Shown here piece by piece: positions 1 through 8,055 of a stretch of DNA of 34,345 nucleotides (within the stretch, counting starts at the first letter, position 1; every line of letters starts with the position of its first letter). The notes beneath the pieces were generated by a model, which saw only the letters and a program-made list of their open reading frames with translations, was not told the origin of the DNA and ran no database searches. A program made the position numbers and the translations under genes. The stretch comes from Planctomycetaceae bacterium (GTDB taxonomy: Bacteria; Planctomycetota; Planctomycetia; Planctomycetales; Planctomycetaceae), in contig JABISG010000168.1 in the NCBI GenBank assembly GCA_018699955.1, forward strand, positions 1 to 34,345, read 5' to 3'.

Positions 1-1210
1 CACCGCCGCCGGCCATCCAGACCGCCATCGCGGCGGAATTGTGATCGCGGCCGGCCGTGTGAACGCCGCCGCGCAAACCGTTATCGGGCGAGCGACCGAA
101 TTCGCCGGCGGAAATCACCAAGGTCTGCTCCAGCATTCCGCGACTCTTCAGATCCCGGAGCAACGCGGCGATCGGTTTATCGACGGTGCGCATTCGGGCG
201 GTGTGCGACCGTTTGATATAATCGTGCGAATCCCACCCGCCAGCATAAACCTGCACAAACCGCACACCGTTTTCAATCAACCGCCGTGCCAACAGCAGAC
301 GCCGTCCGTAACCGTTGGTCTCTTTTTCGCCAATGCCGTACATCGCCTTCGTCGCCGCCGACTCACGATCGATGTCGATCACGCCGGGTACTTCGGCCTG
401 CATGCGGAAGGCGAGTTCGTAGCTTTCCATGCGAGCAGCCAGCGCGGCATGATTGGGATGCCGCTGGGCATGTTCGCCGTTGATTTGGGCGAGCAAATCG
501 AGATTGTTTCGCTGCACCGTTGGTGTGACGCCGCTGGGCGGTCTCAAATCGAGAATCGGCGAACCGGTCGGTCGCAGCGCGGTTCCCTGATAATGCGCCG
601 GCAGAAATCCGTTCGACCAGTTGGCGGCTCCGCCTTGCGGATAGGCGGCTTCGGGAAGGACGACAAATGAGGGCAGGTTCTGGTTCTCCGTTCCCAAACC
701 GTAAGTCGTCCACGCACCGACCGCCGGATCGCCGCCGAAGCGGTTGCCTGTATTGAGGTGATAGCAGGCGGTCGGGTGATTGATCGACTCTCCGACACAG
801 CCGTGATAGACGCACATCTCGTCGGCGACGCCGGCCAGATGTTCGTAATGTTCGCAGAGCGGAATACCGGATTCTCCCGCCTTATGAAATTTGAAAGGGC
901 TTTCTACAAAATACCGTTTGCCGCTAGCCATCGCCGAAGCGAATCGGTCCTTCCTCACAAACTCCTGCATATGTAAGTCGTGCAGCTTCGGCTTGGGATC
1001 GAAGGTGTCGATATGGCTCGGCCCCCCCTCCATAAACAGAAAGATGCACGCCGTTGCCTTCGGCTGATGATGTGGCTGTTTCGGCGATAACGGCCCCTTG
1101 GCCTGCTGCGGTTCTTCGGCCTGCAGCATCGCATTGAAGGCGACGGTGCCGAGTGTTGCGCCCAAGCCGTACAAAAAACTGCGCCGGTCGGCGATTGATT
1201 CGTGTTGCAT
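1..1210 (-). CDS. DUF1501 family protein, C-terminus cut by window edge
   Basis: About 403 residues are visible and the frame is still open at position 1. The start is the ATG at 1210, with a G-rich Shine-Dalgarno (GGGGGAAA) about 10 nt upstream. The N-terminus holds a twin-arginine-type leader (DRRSFLYGLGA), so Tat export is likely. The body has the DUF1501 landmarks: FMEGGPSHIDTFDPKP near residue 60, a GVHTAGRDHN segment and the AGEFGRSP motif near the cut end. DUF1501 is, as I recall, placed in the alkaline phosphatase/sulfatase-like superfamily, but no reaction is established. It lies 49 nt downstream of a DUF1549/DUF1553 gene on the same strand, the usual planctomycete pairing, so the two are probably co-transcribed. 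Family call is firm; function is unknown. Confidence 0.93.
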   Translation of the reverse strand, partial: MQHESIADRRSFLYGLGATLGTVAFNAMLQAEEPQQAKGPLSPKQPHHQPKATACIFLFMEGGPSHIDTFDPKPKLHDLHMQEFVRKDRFASAMASGKRYFVESPFKFHKAGESGIPLCEHYEHLAGVADEMCVYHGCVGESINHPTACYHLNTGNRFGGDPAVGAWTTYGLGTENQNLPSFVVLPEAAYPQGGAANWSNGFLPAHYQGTALRPTGSPILDLRPPSGVTPTVQRNNLDLLAQINGEHAQRHPNHAALAARMESYELAFRMQAEVPGVIDIDRESAATKAMYGIGEKETNGYGRRLLLARRLIENGVRFVQVYAGGWDSHDYIKRSHTARMRTVDKPIAALLRDLKSRGMLEQTLVISAGEFGRSPDNGLRGGVHTAGRDHNSAAMAVWMAGGG

Positions 1211-1226
1211 GGAATGCGTTTCCCCC

Positions 1227-1251
1227 AGCTGCGGTGCGTTGCATCGCAGCT
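1227..1251 (-). promoter_or_regulatory. intercistronic hairpin
   Basis: A perfect 7-bp inverted repeat, AGCTGCG (1227-1233) and CGCAGCT (1245-1251), with an 11-nt loop fills most of the 49-nt gap between the DUF1549/DUF1553 stop and the DUF1501 start. It ends just upstream of the DUF1501 Shine-Dalgarno sequence. It could be an mRNA stability or translation-coupling element, or a small dispersed repeat. There is no T-tract, so it is not a convincing terminator. Confidence 0.4.
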
Positions 1252-1259
1252 AAATTCGC

Positions 1260-4082
1260 TCAATACACGTACATGAACTCGTTGGAGTTCATCAGCACCA
1301 GACAGAGTTCCGCCAGACCGCGCGTTGCCGGGCCGACGTCCCACGGTTTCAGATCGGGCTGGTAGTCCTTCATTACGTCCAAATCCTCATCCCAGCGAAA
1401 TTTCTCGCCCGTCAATTCTTCGACCATTTCCCGCGTCACCGATGTCGGCAACTTTTCTGGTACCGGTTTTTGATTGCGGTGATGCAACGTCAGCTTGGCG
1501 ACGTGCGCTGCGCTCAAGCGACGTTCGTCAGCCGTTGGCGAGCGACCGTAAACCAGACGGAACGCAAGGTCGATGCGTTTGTCGCCGTCGGCCGTCATCT
1601 TCTCAATTCGACTCGCCAACGCCAACGCTCGGTCGTTCACAAACTGCCCGTTGAATTGGGAAAAGACTTGTGGCGTGACGGTTGTCTCATCGCGTCGCGC
1701 ACAGGATGTATCGGTACCGGGCCGGTTGAACACTTCGAGCAGCGGATCGGGCAGCGTGCGGTAGCGGAACGCGTAAATCGTCCGCCGATTTCGCTGCTCC
1801 GGCGTTGGCGACGGCTGATACGCGGGGGCGACCGATCCCATGATGTGACGCGGCTGCATGGCTACTTCCCAGTTGATTTCGGGATAGATGCCGGGGCCGC
1901 CCATTTCGCGGTTCAACTCGCCGGTAATTGCCAATAACCCGTCCCGCATCTCTTCAGCCGCCAACCGTCGTGGCGGGTAATACGCCAGCAGCCGGTTGTT
2001 GGGATCGACTTCATCGACCACCGGGCGCTGCGGATGCCGGCCACTTTGCCGATAGGTTGCCGACGTCACGATGAGCCGATGCAGCCTCTTGATCGACCAA
2101 TCGTGTTCGACGAACCAGGTGGCAAGCCAGTCGAGCAATTCCGGATGCGATGGCTTCGATCCCATTTTCCCAAAACTGTTCGGCGTGGCAACGAGACCGT
2201 TTCCGCCGAAGTGATGCTGCCAGACGCGGTTGACGATAACGCGAGCGGTGAGCGTGTTATTGGCGCTGGCAACCCAGCGGGCGAATGCCAGTCGTCGACC
2301 ATCGCTCGTTTGGGGAATCGTGTTCCACGCCGTCGGCGTCACCGTGTCGTTCGCGCCGGCCATCGCCGACAGCACACCGGGCGAGACTTCGTCGAGCCGC
2401 GTCGCCAGCGATCCACCGGCAAGAATGAATACGTCATCGGCCTTTCCACGGCGTTTCGCCTTTGGGGGCATTAACAACTGCGGCTTGTTCGACACGTATC
2501 CGTTGGGGGGGCCGTTGTAGACGCTGAAGCAAAGTGCCCGGTATCGCTTCATCTCTCGCTCAAAATAGGCGCGTCGCTTGTTGTAAATCTTAAAAAGACT
2601 CAACTCGATTTTCGACAGTCCCAGACGACTGGGTGGCTGCTCGTCCTTGGGCAGTTCGTTAACGTTCTTCACGCCACGTTGCTTGAGGTAAGCGGCCCGT
2701 GCCAACTTCTTCTTTTTGGTCAGGTTGTTCAGAATTGTCTGCGCGTCGGCCAAAAGGTGTTCGGTCCGAACTTTCAACTCGTCCAGATGGGACGTGTTTT
2801 CCCACGGCCGATACGCGACCTGCCGATCGACAAATTGCACCGGCGCAAACACTGCTTGAATTCTGTAATAGTCGCGGGTCGGCAGCGGATCGAACTTGTG
2901 ATCGTGACACTTCGCACACCGCAAAGCCTGCCCCAGAAACGTGACGCCGACCGCGTTGGTGACGTCGTCGAGAAACTGCTGCCGGGTGACCGCCGCCACG
3001 CTCATGCCGGTGTGTTCCCACGGCCCCATCCGCAAAAAGCCGGAGGCGATCAACAGTTCCGGGTTGTACGGATCGAGTTCATCGCCGGCCAACTGCTCGA
3101 CGACAAACCGGTCGTAAGGTTTGTCGTTGTTGAACGAACGGATGACGTAATCGCGATACCGCCAAGCGTTGGGGCGTTCGTAGTCGTTGGAAAATCCTGC
3201 CGTGTCGGCGTAGCGAACCACATCCAGCCAATGCCGCGCCATTTGTTCGCCGTATCGTGGACTCTGCAACAACCGGGTGACAAGTTTGCCGTATGCCGTC
3301 GGCGAATCGTCGGAAACAAAATCCTCGATCTCGGCAGACGCCGGCGGAAGTCCCGTCAAATCGAGAGTCAGTCGGCGGATCAAAGTCAGCTTGCCGGCCG
3401 GTGTTGCCGATTGGAGTTTCTGCTCGTTCAGCCGCTTGCGAACAAAAGCGTCAATCGGATTAACAGTGGATGAATCGCCGTTGTCACCGAGTGCATTCCA
3501 CGGCACGGGATATCGCTGCACCGGCCGAAATGCCCAAACATCGGCCGACTCATAATTGCGATTCGTCCAATCAGCCGACAGACCGCCACTGGTTGACATG
3601 GCAACGGCGGTTGCACCGGCCGCATTCTTCCGGTCGGTCGGTTTTCCTGCATCTGCGACGGCCCACGGTGCACCGGCGGTGATCCAGGCACGCAGTGTCG
3701 CAATTTCTGTGGGCGTTAACCGATTCCGTTCTTTTGGCGGCATCACCACATCGCCCGTCCGCTGTACGGCCTGCAGTAGTTCGCTCTTCTCCGGCTTACC
3801 GGGAACGACAACCGGTCCGCTATCCCCCCCGCGCAACATGGCTTTTTGCGAGCGCAAGTCGAGTCCACCCTCGATTTCCTTTCCCGATCCGTGACAACCC
3901 AGACACCGCTTGTTGAGCAGGGGTTGGACCTTGTCGAGAAACAGTTTCTTCGCCGCCGTCTCTGTTTGTTTGTCGTCCGACTTGTTCTGACTGCGCGAAT
4001 CCCCCGGTGCCAGCAACATCGCCGTCGCGGCCAACATCAGGCACAGAACAAAGAGCCGCCGGTTGAATCTCTCATTTCGCAT
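1260..4082 (-). CDS. PSCyt1/DUF1549/DUF1553 cytochrome-like secreted protein
   Basis: A 940-residue protein. I chose the ATG at 4082 over the in-frame ATG at 4100 because GAGG sits 7 nt before it. It begins with a basic and hydrophobic signal peptide (MRNERFNRRLFVLCLML). A planctomycete cytochrome-c-type domain (PSCyt1) follows, with CLGCH at residues 60-64 and a later MPP segment typical of the distal Met region. DUF1549 spans roughly 205-410 and contains a second motif, CAKCHDHKFDP (389-399). DUF1553 fills the C-terminal third and ends in the usual NSNEFMYVY. Two CxxCH motifs suggest covalent haem outside the cytoplasmic membrane, but haem attachment is not proven for this family. It sits upstream of DUF1501 in a probable operon. 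The family's role in polymer breakdown is a hypothesis. Confidence 0.93.
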   Translation of the reverse strand: MRNERFNRRLFVLCLMLAATAMLLAPGDSRSQNKSDDKQTETAAKKLFLDKVQPLLNKRCLGCHGSGKEIEGGLDLRSQKAMLRGGDSGPVVVPGKPEKSELLQAVQRTGDVVMPPKERNRLTPTEIATLRAWITAGAPWAVADAGKPTDRKNAAGATAVAMSTSGGLSADWTNRNYESADVWAFRPVQRYPVPWNALGDNGDSSTVNPIDAFVRKRLNEQKLQSATPAGKLTLIRRLTLDLTGLPPASAEIEDFVSDDSPTAYGKLVTRLLQSPRYGEQMARHWLDVVRYADTAGFSNDYERPNAWRYRDYVIRSFNNDKPYDRFVVEQLAGDELDPYNPELLIASGFLRMGPWEHTGMSVAAVTRQQFLDDVTNAVGVTFLGQALRCAKCHDHKFDPLPTRDYYRIQAVFAPVQFVDRQVAYRPWENTSHLDELKVRTEHLLADAQTILNNLTKKKKLARAAYLKQRGVKNVNELPKDEQPPSRLGLSKIELSLFKIYNKRRAYFEREMKRYRALCFSVYNGPPNGYVSNKPQLLMPPKAKRRGKADDVFILAGGSLATRLDEVSPGVLSAMAGANDTVTPTAWNTIPQTSDGRRLAFARWVASANNTLTARVIVNRVWQHHFGGNGLVATPNSFGKMGSKPSHPELLDWLATWFVEHDWSIKRLHRLIVTSATYRQSGRHPQRPVVDEVDPNNRLLAYYPPRRLAAEEMRDGLLAITGELNREMGGPGIYPEINWEVAMQPRHIMGSVAPAYQPSPTPEQRNRRTIYAFRYRTLPDPLLEVFNRPGTDTSCARRDETTVTPQVFSQFNGQFVNDRALALASRIEKMTADGDKRIDLAFRLVYGRSPTADERRLSAAHVAKLTLHHRNQKPVPEKLPTSVTREMVEELTGEKFRWDEDLDVMKDYQPDLKPWDVGPATRGLAELCLVLMNSNEFMYVY

Positions 4083-4118
4083 GGTACAGCCTCGAATCAT
4101 TCCCGTATTTCACTTCAA

Positions 4119-4146
4119 GAGATATGGTACCACGCTTGCGGTTCAA
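4119..4146 (-). promoter_or_regulatory. candidate sigma-70-type promoter
   Basis: Reading on the minus strand, TTGAAC (4146-4141) and TATCTC (4124-4119) are separated by 16 nt, placing a start site about 30 nt before the 4082 ATG. The -35 box overlaps a small perfect inverted repeat GGTTC-AAC-GAACC (4140-4152). This would let the DUF1549/DUF1501 pair be transcribed independently of trpD, whose stop is just upstream. It rests on motif resemblance only. Confidence 0.3.
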
Positions 4147-4185
4147 CGAACCACAAAACCAGCGACAAAGAAAACGCCGTATCAA

Positions 4186-5196
4186 TTAGCCAGCCGTCGT
4201 CCACTCGGCCAACCGTTCGCACAGCGCCGCGACCTTCCCGGAATCGATCGCGTCGGCTGCGGTCACCACGGCCGATTGCGGATCGTCCGTGCGTTCGGCG
4301 GCAATCAGTGCCGCGGCTGCATTCGCCAACACCATGTGCCGTGCCGGCCCCGGTTCGCCGCCGAACACTCCGCGAACAACTGCCGCGCTCTCCTCGGGAG
4401 AACCAACTCGCAGATCGCTCGCCTGACATTGTGGCAAACCGAACGTCTCCGCCGACCAGGTGTCCTGCGTCACTTCTCCGTCAGCAACGACGTTGACCAC
4501 CGTCGTCCCCCACAGGCAGACTTCGTCGATCTCATCGTCACCACATACCACCAGAGCGCGACGGCAACCGAGTTCCGCTAATGCACTCGCCAGTTTTTCG
4601 GCCGTTTCATCCCGGTTCGCCCCCAACAACTGGTACTCCGCCCCGGCAGGATTCGTCAACGGCCCGAGCAGATTGAAAATGGTGCGAAACCCCAAACGCT
4701 TGCGGATCGGTGCCGCGTGCTTCATCGCACCGTGAAACAACGGTGCGAAACAGAATCCGATTCCGACCTCTTCGATACACCTCGCAACCCGTTCCGGTTC
4801 GAGCGAAACATTAACGCCCAACGCCGTTAGCACGTCCGACGAACCACTGGAACTGGAGACGCCGCGGTTGCCGTGCTTGGCGACCGGAACTCCCGCCGCC
4901 GCCGCAACCAGCGCCACCGCCGTACTCACGTTGAACGTATGCAAGCCGTCACCACCGGTTCCACAGGTATCGAGCAGTCCGTCGCGCTGCACGTCAATCT
5001 TCGCCGCACACGCCCGCATCGCCCGTGCCGCTCCCACAATCTCGGCGACGGTTTCGCCCTTCATCCGCAGCGCCGTCAACAGGGCGGCAATCTCCACCTC
5101 ACCGCTGCGGCCCTCCATAATCTCAGCCACCGCCGCCTGCATCTGGCCCGCATCGAGATCCACCCCGTCCACAACCTGCACCAATGCCGACGTCAT
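4186..5196 (-). CDS. trpD: anthranilate phosphoribosyltransferase
   Basis: A 336-residue cytoplasmic enzyme of the usual family length. It transfers phosphoribose from PRPP to anthranilate in the second committed step of tryptophan synthesis. The PRPP-binding signature DTCGTGGDG is at residues 77-85, followed by FNVSTAVALVAAAAG and KHGNRGVSSSSGSSDVL (107-123). The anthranilate-site region FAPLFHGAMKHAAPIRKRLG and the motif FNLLGPLTNPA are intact. The start ATG at 5196 has a GGGTGA-type ribosome site. No other trp gene is in the window; its downstream neighbour, 103 nt away on the same strand, is an unrelated DUF1549 gene. Nothing like a trp leader peptide was seen upstream. Confidence 0.97.
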   Translation of the reverse strand: MTSALVQVVDGVDLDAGQMQAAVAEIMEGRSGEVEIAALLTALRMKGETVAEIVGAARAMRACAAKIDVQRDGLLDTCGTGGDGLHTFNVSTAVALVAAAAGVPVAKHGNRGVSSSSGSSDVLTALGVNVSLEPERVARCIEEVGIGFCFAPLFHGAMKHAAPIRKRLGFRTIFNLLGPLTNPAGAEYQLLGANRDETAEKLASALAELGCRRALVVCGDDEIDEVCLWGTTVVNVVADGEVTQDTWSAETFGLPQCQASDLRVGSPEESAAVVRGVFGGEPGPARHMVLANAAAALIAAERTDDPQSAVVTAADAIDSGKVAALCERLAEWTTAG

Positions 5197-5315
5197 ATCT
5201 ACTCACCCTGCCACTGAGTTTTCTGTTCCTGATCAATCCACCGTGTTACCATCATACTGAAAGTGATGAAACAAACCACATGCCGGGCGCGACGAAGTTC
5301 TCGCCTCGTCTTGAA

Positions 5316-5373
5316 TTGAACAGGAGAACGCTGCGGTAACAGAGGTCTCTGTAATCTCTGTTTCCTTCTGTTC
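5316..5373 (+). repeat. 58-bp dispersed repeat, copy A
   Basis: This copy shares ordered blocks with 11944-12001: TTGAACAGGA, TAACAGAGG, CTCTGT, TCTCTGTT and CCTTCTG. Both copies are 58 nt and fold the same way, with AACAGAG (5338-5344) pairing with CTCTGTT (5356-5362) across an 11-nt loop. This copy lies between divergent genes, so it cannot be a terminator for both flanking genes. It looks like a small dispersed intergenic repeat. Confidence 0.6.
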
Positions 5374-5425
5374 ATTCCTGCTTCGCTCCTAATCACTCAA
5401 TTCGCCCCGCGCAAACACCCTGCGG

Positions 5426-5455
5426 TTGCCGCAGCTATTCAAACATGTGTAAAAT
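5426..5455 (+). promoter_or_regulatory. candidate promoter of the 5544-11891 operon
   Basis: TTGCCG (5426-5431) and TAAAAT (5450-5455) are spaced by 18 nt in a locally AT-rich stretch, about 90 nt before the first start codon of the operon. The -10 box matches consensus at 5 of 6 positions. This is motif evidence only. Confidence 0.35.
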
Positions 5456-5543
5456 TTGATTTGTGAACCGGCCGGCCACATTCCTGCAGAAATGTGTTTC
5501 CTGCCGGAGTTTGCTGCCGCTTTTGTGAAGGGATCCGTAATCG

Positions 5544-8018
5544 ATGTTGCGTTGGGCTGCGAGTACGCGCGCTGCGGTTTTAACCGTGATGCTTTCGATG
5601 GTTCTCATCACAAGCGTGACCGATGCCGGCGAACCGGCTGAAAAACCGCCGGTGAACCGACGCGTCGTTCGATCTCTCTCGGTGTTGCCCACAACAATTC
5701 AATTGGGCGGTGCGAATCGCATTCAACAACTGCTTGTCACCGCCCGCGATCCGTCCGGACAAGCATTCGATGTAACGCATCGCTGTGACGTGACTGTCGC
5801 CAACACCGACTTGGCGCTGATGCGCGGGGCGACGGTTGTCGGCCTTGCGGACGGCCGAACCGAACTGATCATTCGCTGCGACGCGGCAACGATTCGCGTG
5901 CCGGTGATCGTTGAGCAGTACGAGACATTCCCGCCGGTGCATTTTGCCAACGACGTTATCCCGATCCTCTCCAAACTCGGCTGCAACAGCGGGGGCTGTC
6001 ACGGCAAGCAGGGTGGAAAGAACGGTTTTCATCTGTCGGTGTTCGGCTTCGACCCCAAGTCGGATTACGCGGCGTTGGTCAAAGAAGGACGCGGCCGCCG
6101 CACATTCGCCGCCGACCCGGACTCCAGTTTGCTGCTGCTAAAAGGGACCGGCCGACGACCGCATGGGGGAGGCCGCCGTCTGGTTGCCGATTCCACCGAT
6201 TACGAACTGTTACACAACTGGATGCAGCAAGGCATGCCGTGGGGTCAACAGAATGTGCCGACCTTGACCGCCATTCGTGTCGATCCGACCGACCGGGTCA
6301 TGCTGCCCAATGCCAAACAGCAGATTCTGGCGACGGCCATCTATTCTGACGGCAGCCAGCGCGACGTGACCCATGCCGCCGCCTACAGCAGCAACGCCAC
6401 CACGGTCGCCGAAGTCGATGAATCGGGTCGCGTTGCCACGGGACGTCTGCCGGGCGAAGCGGCCATTACCGTTAACTACATGGGCCAGGTCGCCGCCGCG
6501 CTGGTGCTTGTCCCGCGCCCCAATGCACCAAATCCCTATCCCAACATGCCGGCCAACAATCGCATCGACACGCTGGTTTCCGCCAAACTTCAGAAGATGG
6601 GCATCGTTCCCTCCGCTCTGACCGACGACGCCACGTTTCTGCGGCGGATCTATCTCGACACCATCGGCACACTGCCGACAGCAAAGGAAGTCCGCAAGTT
6701 TCTGACCGACAACAATCCCGAAAAACGCAAACGCGTCGTCGATCAGCTTCTCGACCGGGACGAGTTTGCCGACTACTGGGCATTGAGGTGGGCCGACGTG
6801 CTACTGGTCAATCGCGAAACACTGGGCGAACGCGGCGCACTGGAGTTTCATCGTTGGCTGCGAAAACAGATGGCCGACGACCGCCCCTACGACCAATGGG
6901 TCCGGGAACTGGTGACAGCATCGGGCAGTTCAGGACGTTACGGGCCGGTCAACTTTTACCGGGCCTTACCAAAGGCGGAAGATGCGGCCAAGGCAGTCTC
7001 GCAAGCGTTTCTGGGCATTCGACTCGACTGCGCCCAATGCCATCATCATCCCTTCGACCAATGGGGACAACGAGATTTCTACGGAATGGTTGGGTTCTTC
7101 AACGGCATGCAACGCAAGTCGCTGGGAAAAGACCGCGAACTGGTTTTTCATTCCGGTTATCGCGAAACAAAACTGCCACTCTCCGGCGAAGTCGTTCCAA
7201 CACGACCGCCACAGGGAGAGCAGCCGCAGAATCTCAACAGCGGCGACCCGCGCGTTCAACTGGCAAACTGGATGACGTCGCGCGACAACCCCTGGTTCGC
7301 CCGACTGGCGGCCAATCGACTGTGGGCGCATTTTCTCGGACGTGGACTGATCGATCCGGTCGATGATCTCCGCTCGACAAGTCCCCCCACAAACGAACCG
7401 TTGCTCGCGTTTCTTACACAGAAGGTCATCGCCACCGAGTACGACCTGAAACAGGTCATGCGGCTCATTTTGAATTCGCGGGTTTACCAGCTTTCCAGCG
7501 AACCGAATGCCACAAATTTCGACGACGAACAGAACTACTCGCATTACACAGTGAAGCGGTTACCGGCCGAAGTTTTGCTCGATGCCGTCTGTCAGGTGAC
7601 CGACGTTCCGGAAACATATCCCGGCATGCCACGCGGCACTCGGGCGATCGCGCTGTGGGATAACCGACTGCCTTCGTACTTTCTCGACACCTTCGGACGC
7701 TCCGAGCGTCAGTCGCCCTGCGAGTGCGGTAAATCGAATGAGCCAACCATGGCGCAGGCGCTACACTTAATGAACGCGCCGGAGATCGAAGCAAAGATTG
7801 TGAACCCGCGCGGACGAATTGCCGCGCTCATCGATTCCAACATGCCTCGCAAACAACTCATCGAAGCGTTATGTCTGTCCGCATTGGGACGTCCGCCGGG
7901 CGAAAAAGAACGCAAAATCGCCGCCCGGCTATTTGCAGGCGAGACATCAGAACAACAGGCAGCCGAAGATTTCCTGTGGGCGTTGTTGAACTCCTACGAC
8001 TTTTTGTTCATTCATTGA
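5544..8018 (+). CDS. Big2-like/DUF1549/DUF1553 secreted protein with CX4CH motif
   Basis: An 824-residue protein with an N-terminal signal peptide (cleavage likely near residue 28). An immunoglobulin-like Big2-type segment spans about 45-125. Next comes a cytochrome-like segment with CNSGGCHG: C147 and C152-H153 give CX4CH spacing rather than CxxCH. A second Big2-like segment covers about 240-325. DUF1549 (about 335-520) carries CAQCHHHPFDQW (496-507), and DUF1553 runs from about 565 to the end, closing with LLNSYDFLFIH. It heads a three-gene operon and is followed after 37 nt by DUF1501. The domain order differs from the 940-residue relative at 1260-4082, so the two represent separate subfamilies. 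Biochemical role unknown. Confidence 0.93.
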   Translation: MLRWAASTRAAVLTVMLSMVLITSVTDAGEPAEKPPVNRRVVRSLSVLPTTIQLGGANRIQQLLVTARDPSGQAFDVTHRCDVTVANTDLALMRGATVVGLADGRTELIIRCDAATIRVPVIVEQYETFPPVHFANDVIPILSKLGCNSGGCHGKQGGKNGFHLSVFGFDPKSDYAALVKEGRGRRTFAADPDSSLLLLKGTGRRPHGGGRRLVADSTDYELLHNWMQQGMPWGQQNVPTLTAIRVDPTDRVMLPNAKQQILATAIYSDGSQRDVTHAAAYSSNATTVAEVDESGRVATGRLPGEAAITVNYMGQVAAALVLVPRPNAPNPYPNMPANNRIDTLVSAKLQKMGIVPSALTDDATFLRRIYLDTIGTLPTAKEVRKFLTDNNPEKRKRVVDQLLDRDEFADYWALRWADVLLVNRETLGERGALEFHRWLRKQMADDRPYDQWVRELVTASGSSGRYGPVNFYRALPKAEDAAKAVSQAFLGIRLDCAQCHHHPFDQWGQRDFYGMVGFFNGMQRKSLGKDRELVFHSGYRETKLPLSGEVVPTRPPQGEQPQNLNSGDPRVQLANWMTSRDNPWFARLAANRLWAHFLGRGLIDPVDDLRSTSPPTNEPLLAFLTQKVIATEYDLKQVMRLILNSRVYQLSSEPNATNFDDEQNYSHYTVKRLPAEVLLDAVCQVTDVPETYPGMPRGTRAIALWDNRLPSYFLDTFGRSERQSPCECGKSNEPTMAQALHLMNAPEIEAKIVNPRGRIAALIDSNMPRKQLIEALCLSALGRPPGEKERKIAARLFAGETSEQQAAEDFLWALLNSYDFLFIH

Positions 8019-8034
8019 AACATTCCCGTCTGAC

Positions 8035-8049
8035 ATCTCCAACGGAGAT
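8035..8049 (+). promoter_or_regulatory. hairpin covering the DUF1501 Shine-Dalgarno
   Basis: ATCTCC-AAC-GGAGAT is a perfect 6-bp stem with a 3-nt loop. Its 3' arm contains GGAG, the only good ribosome-binding site for the ATG at 8056 (7-nt spacer). Folding would hide that site, so translation of the DUF1501 gene may depend on ribosomes arriving from the upstream gene. Confidence 0.45.
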
Positions 8050-8055
8050 CACCCC

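Larger units (their letters stand above)
5197..5543. other. divergent intergenic region
   Basis: This 347-bp gap separates trpD (minus) from the DUF1549/DUF1553 operon (plus). No coding sequence is credible in it. It contains one copy of a 58-bp repeat (5316-5373) and a plausible plus-strand promoter (5426-5455), both listed separately. Confidence 0.6.

Noticed and set aside
2679..3473. 264-codon open frame on the plus strand
   Set aside because: Antisense to the DUF1549 region of the 940-residue protein; no recognisable motif and no ribosome site.
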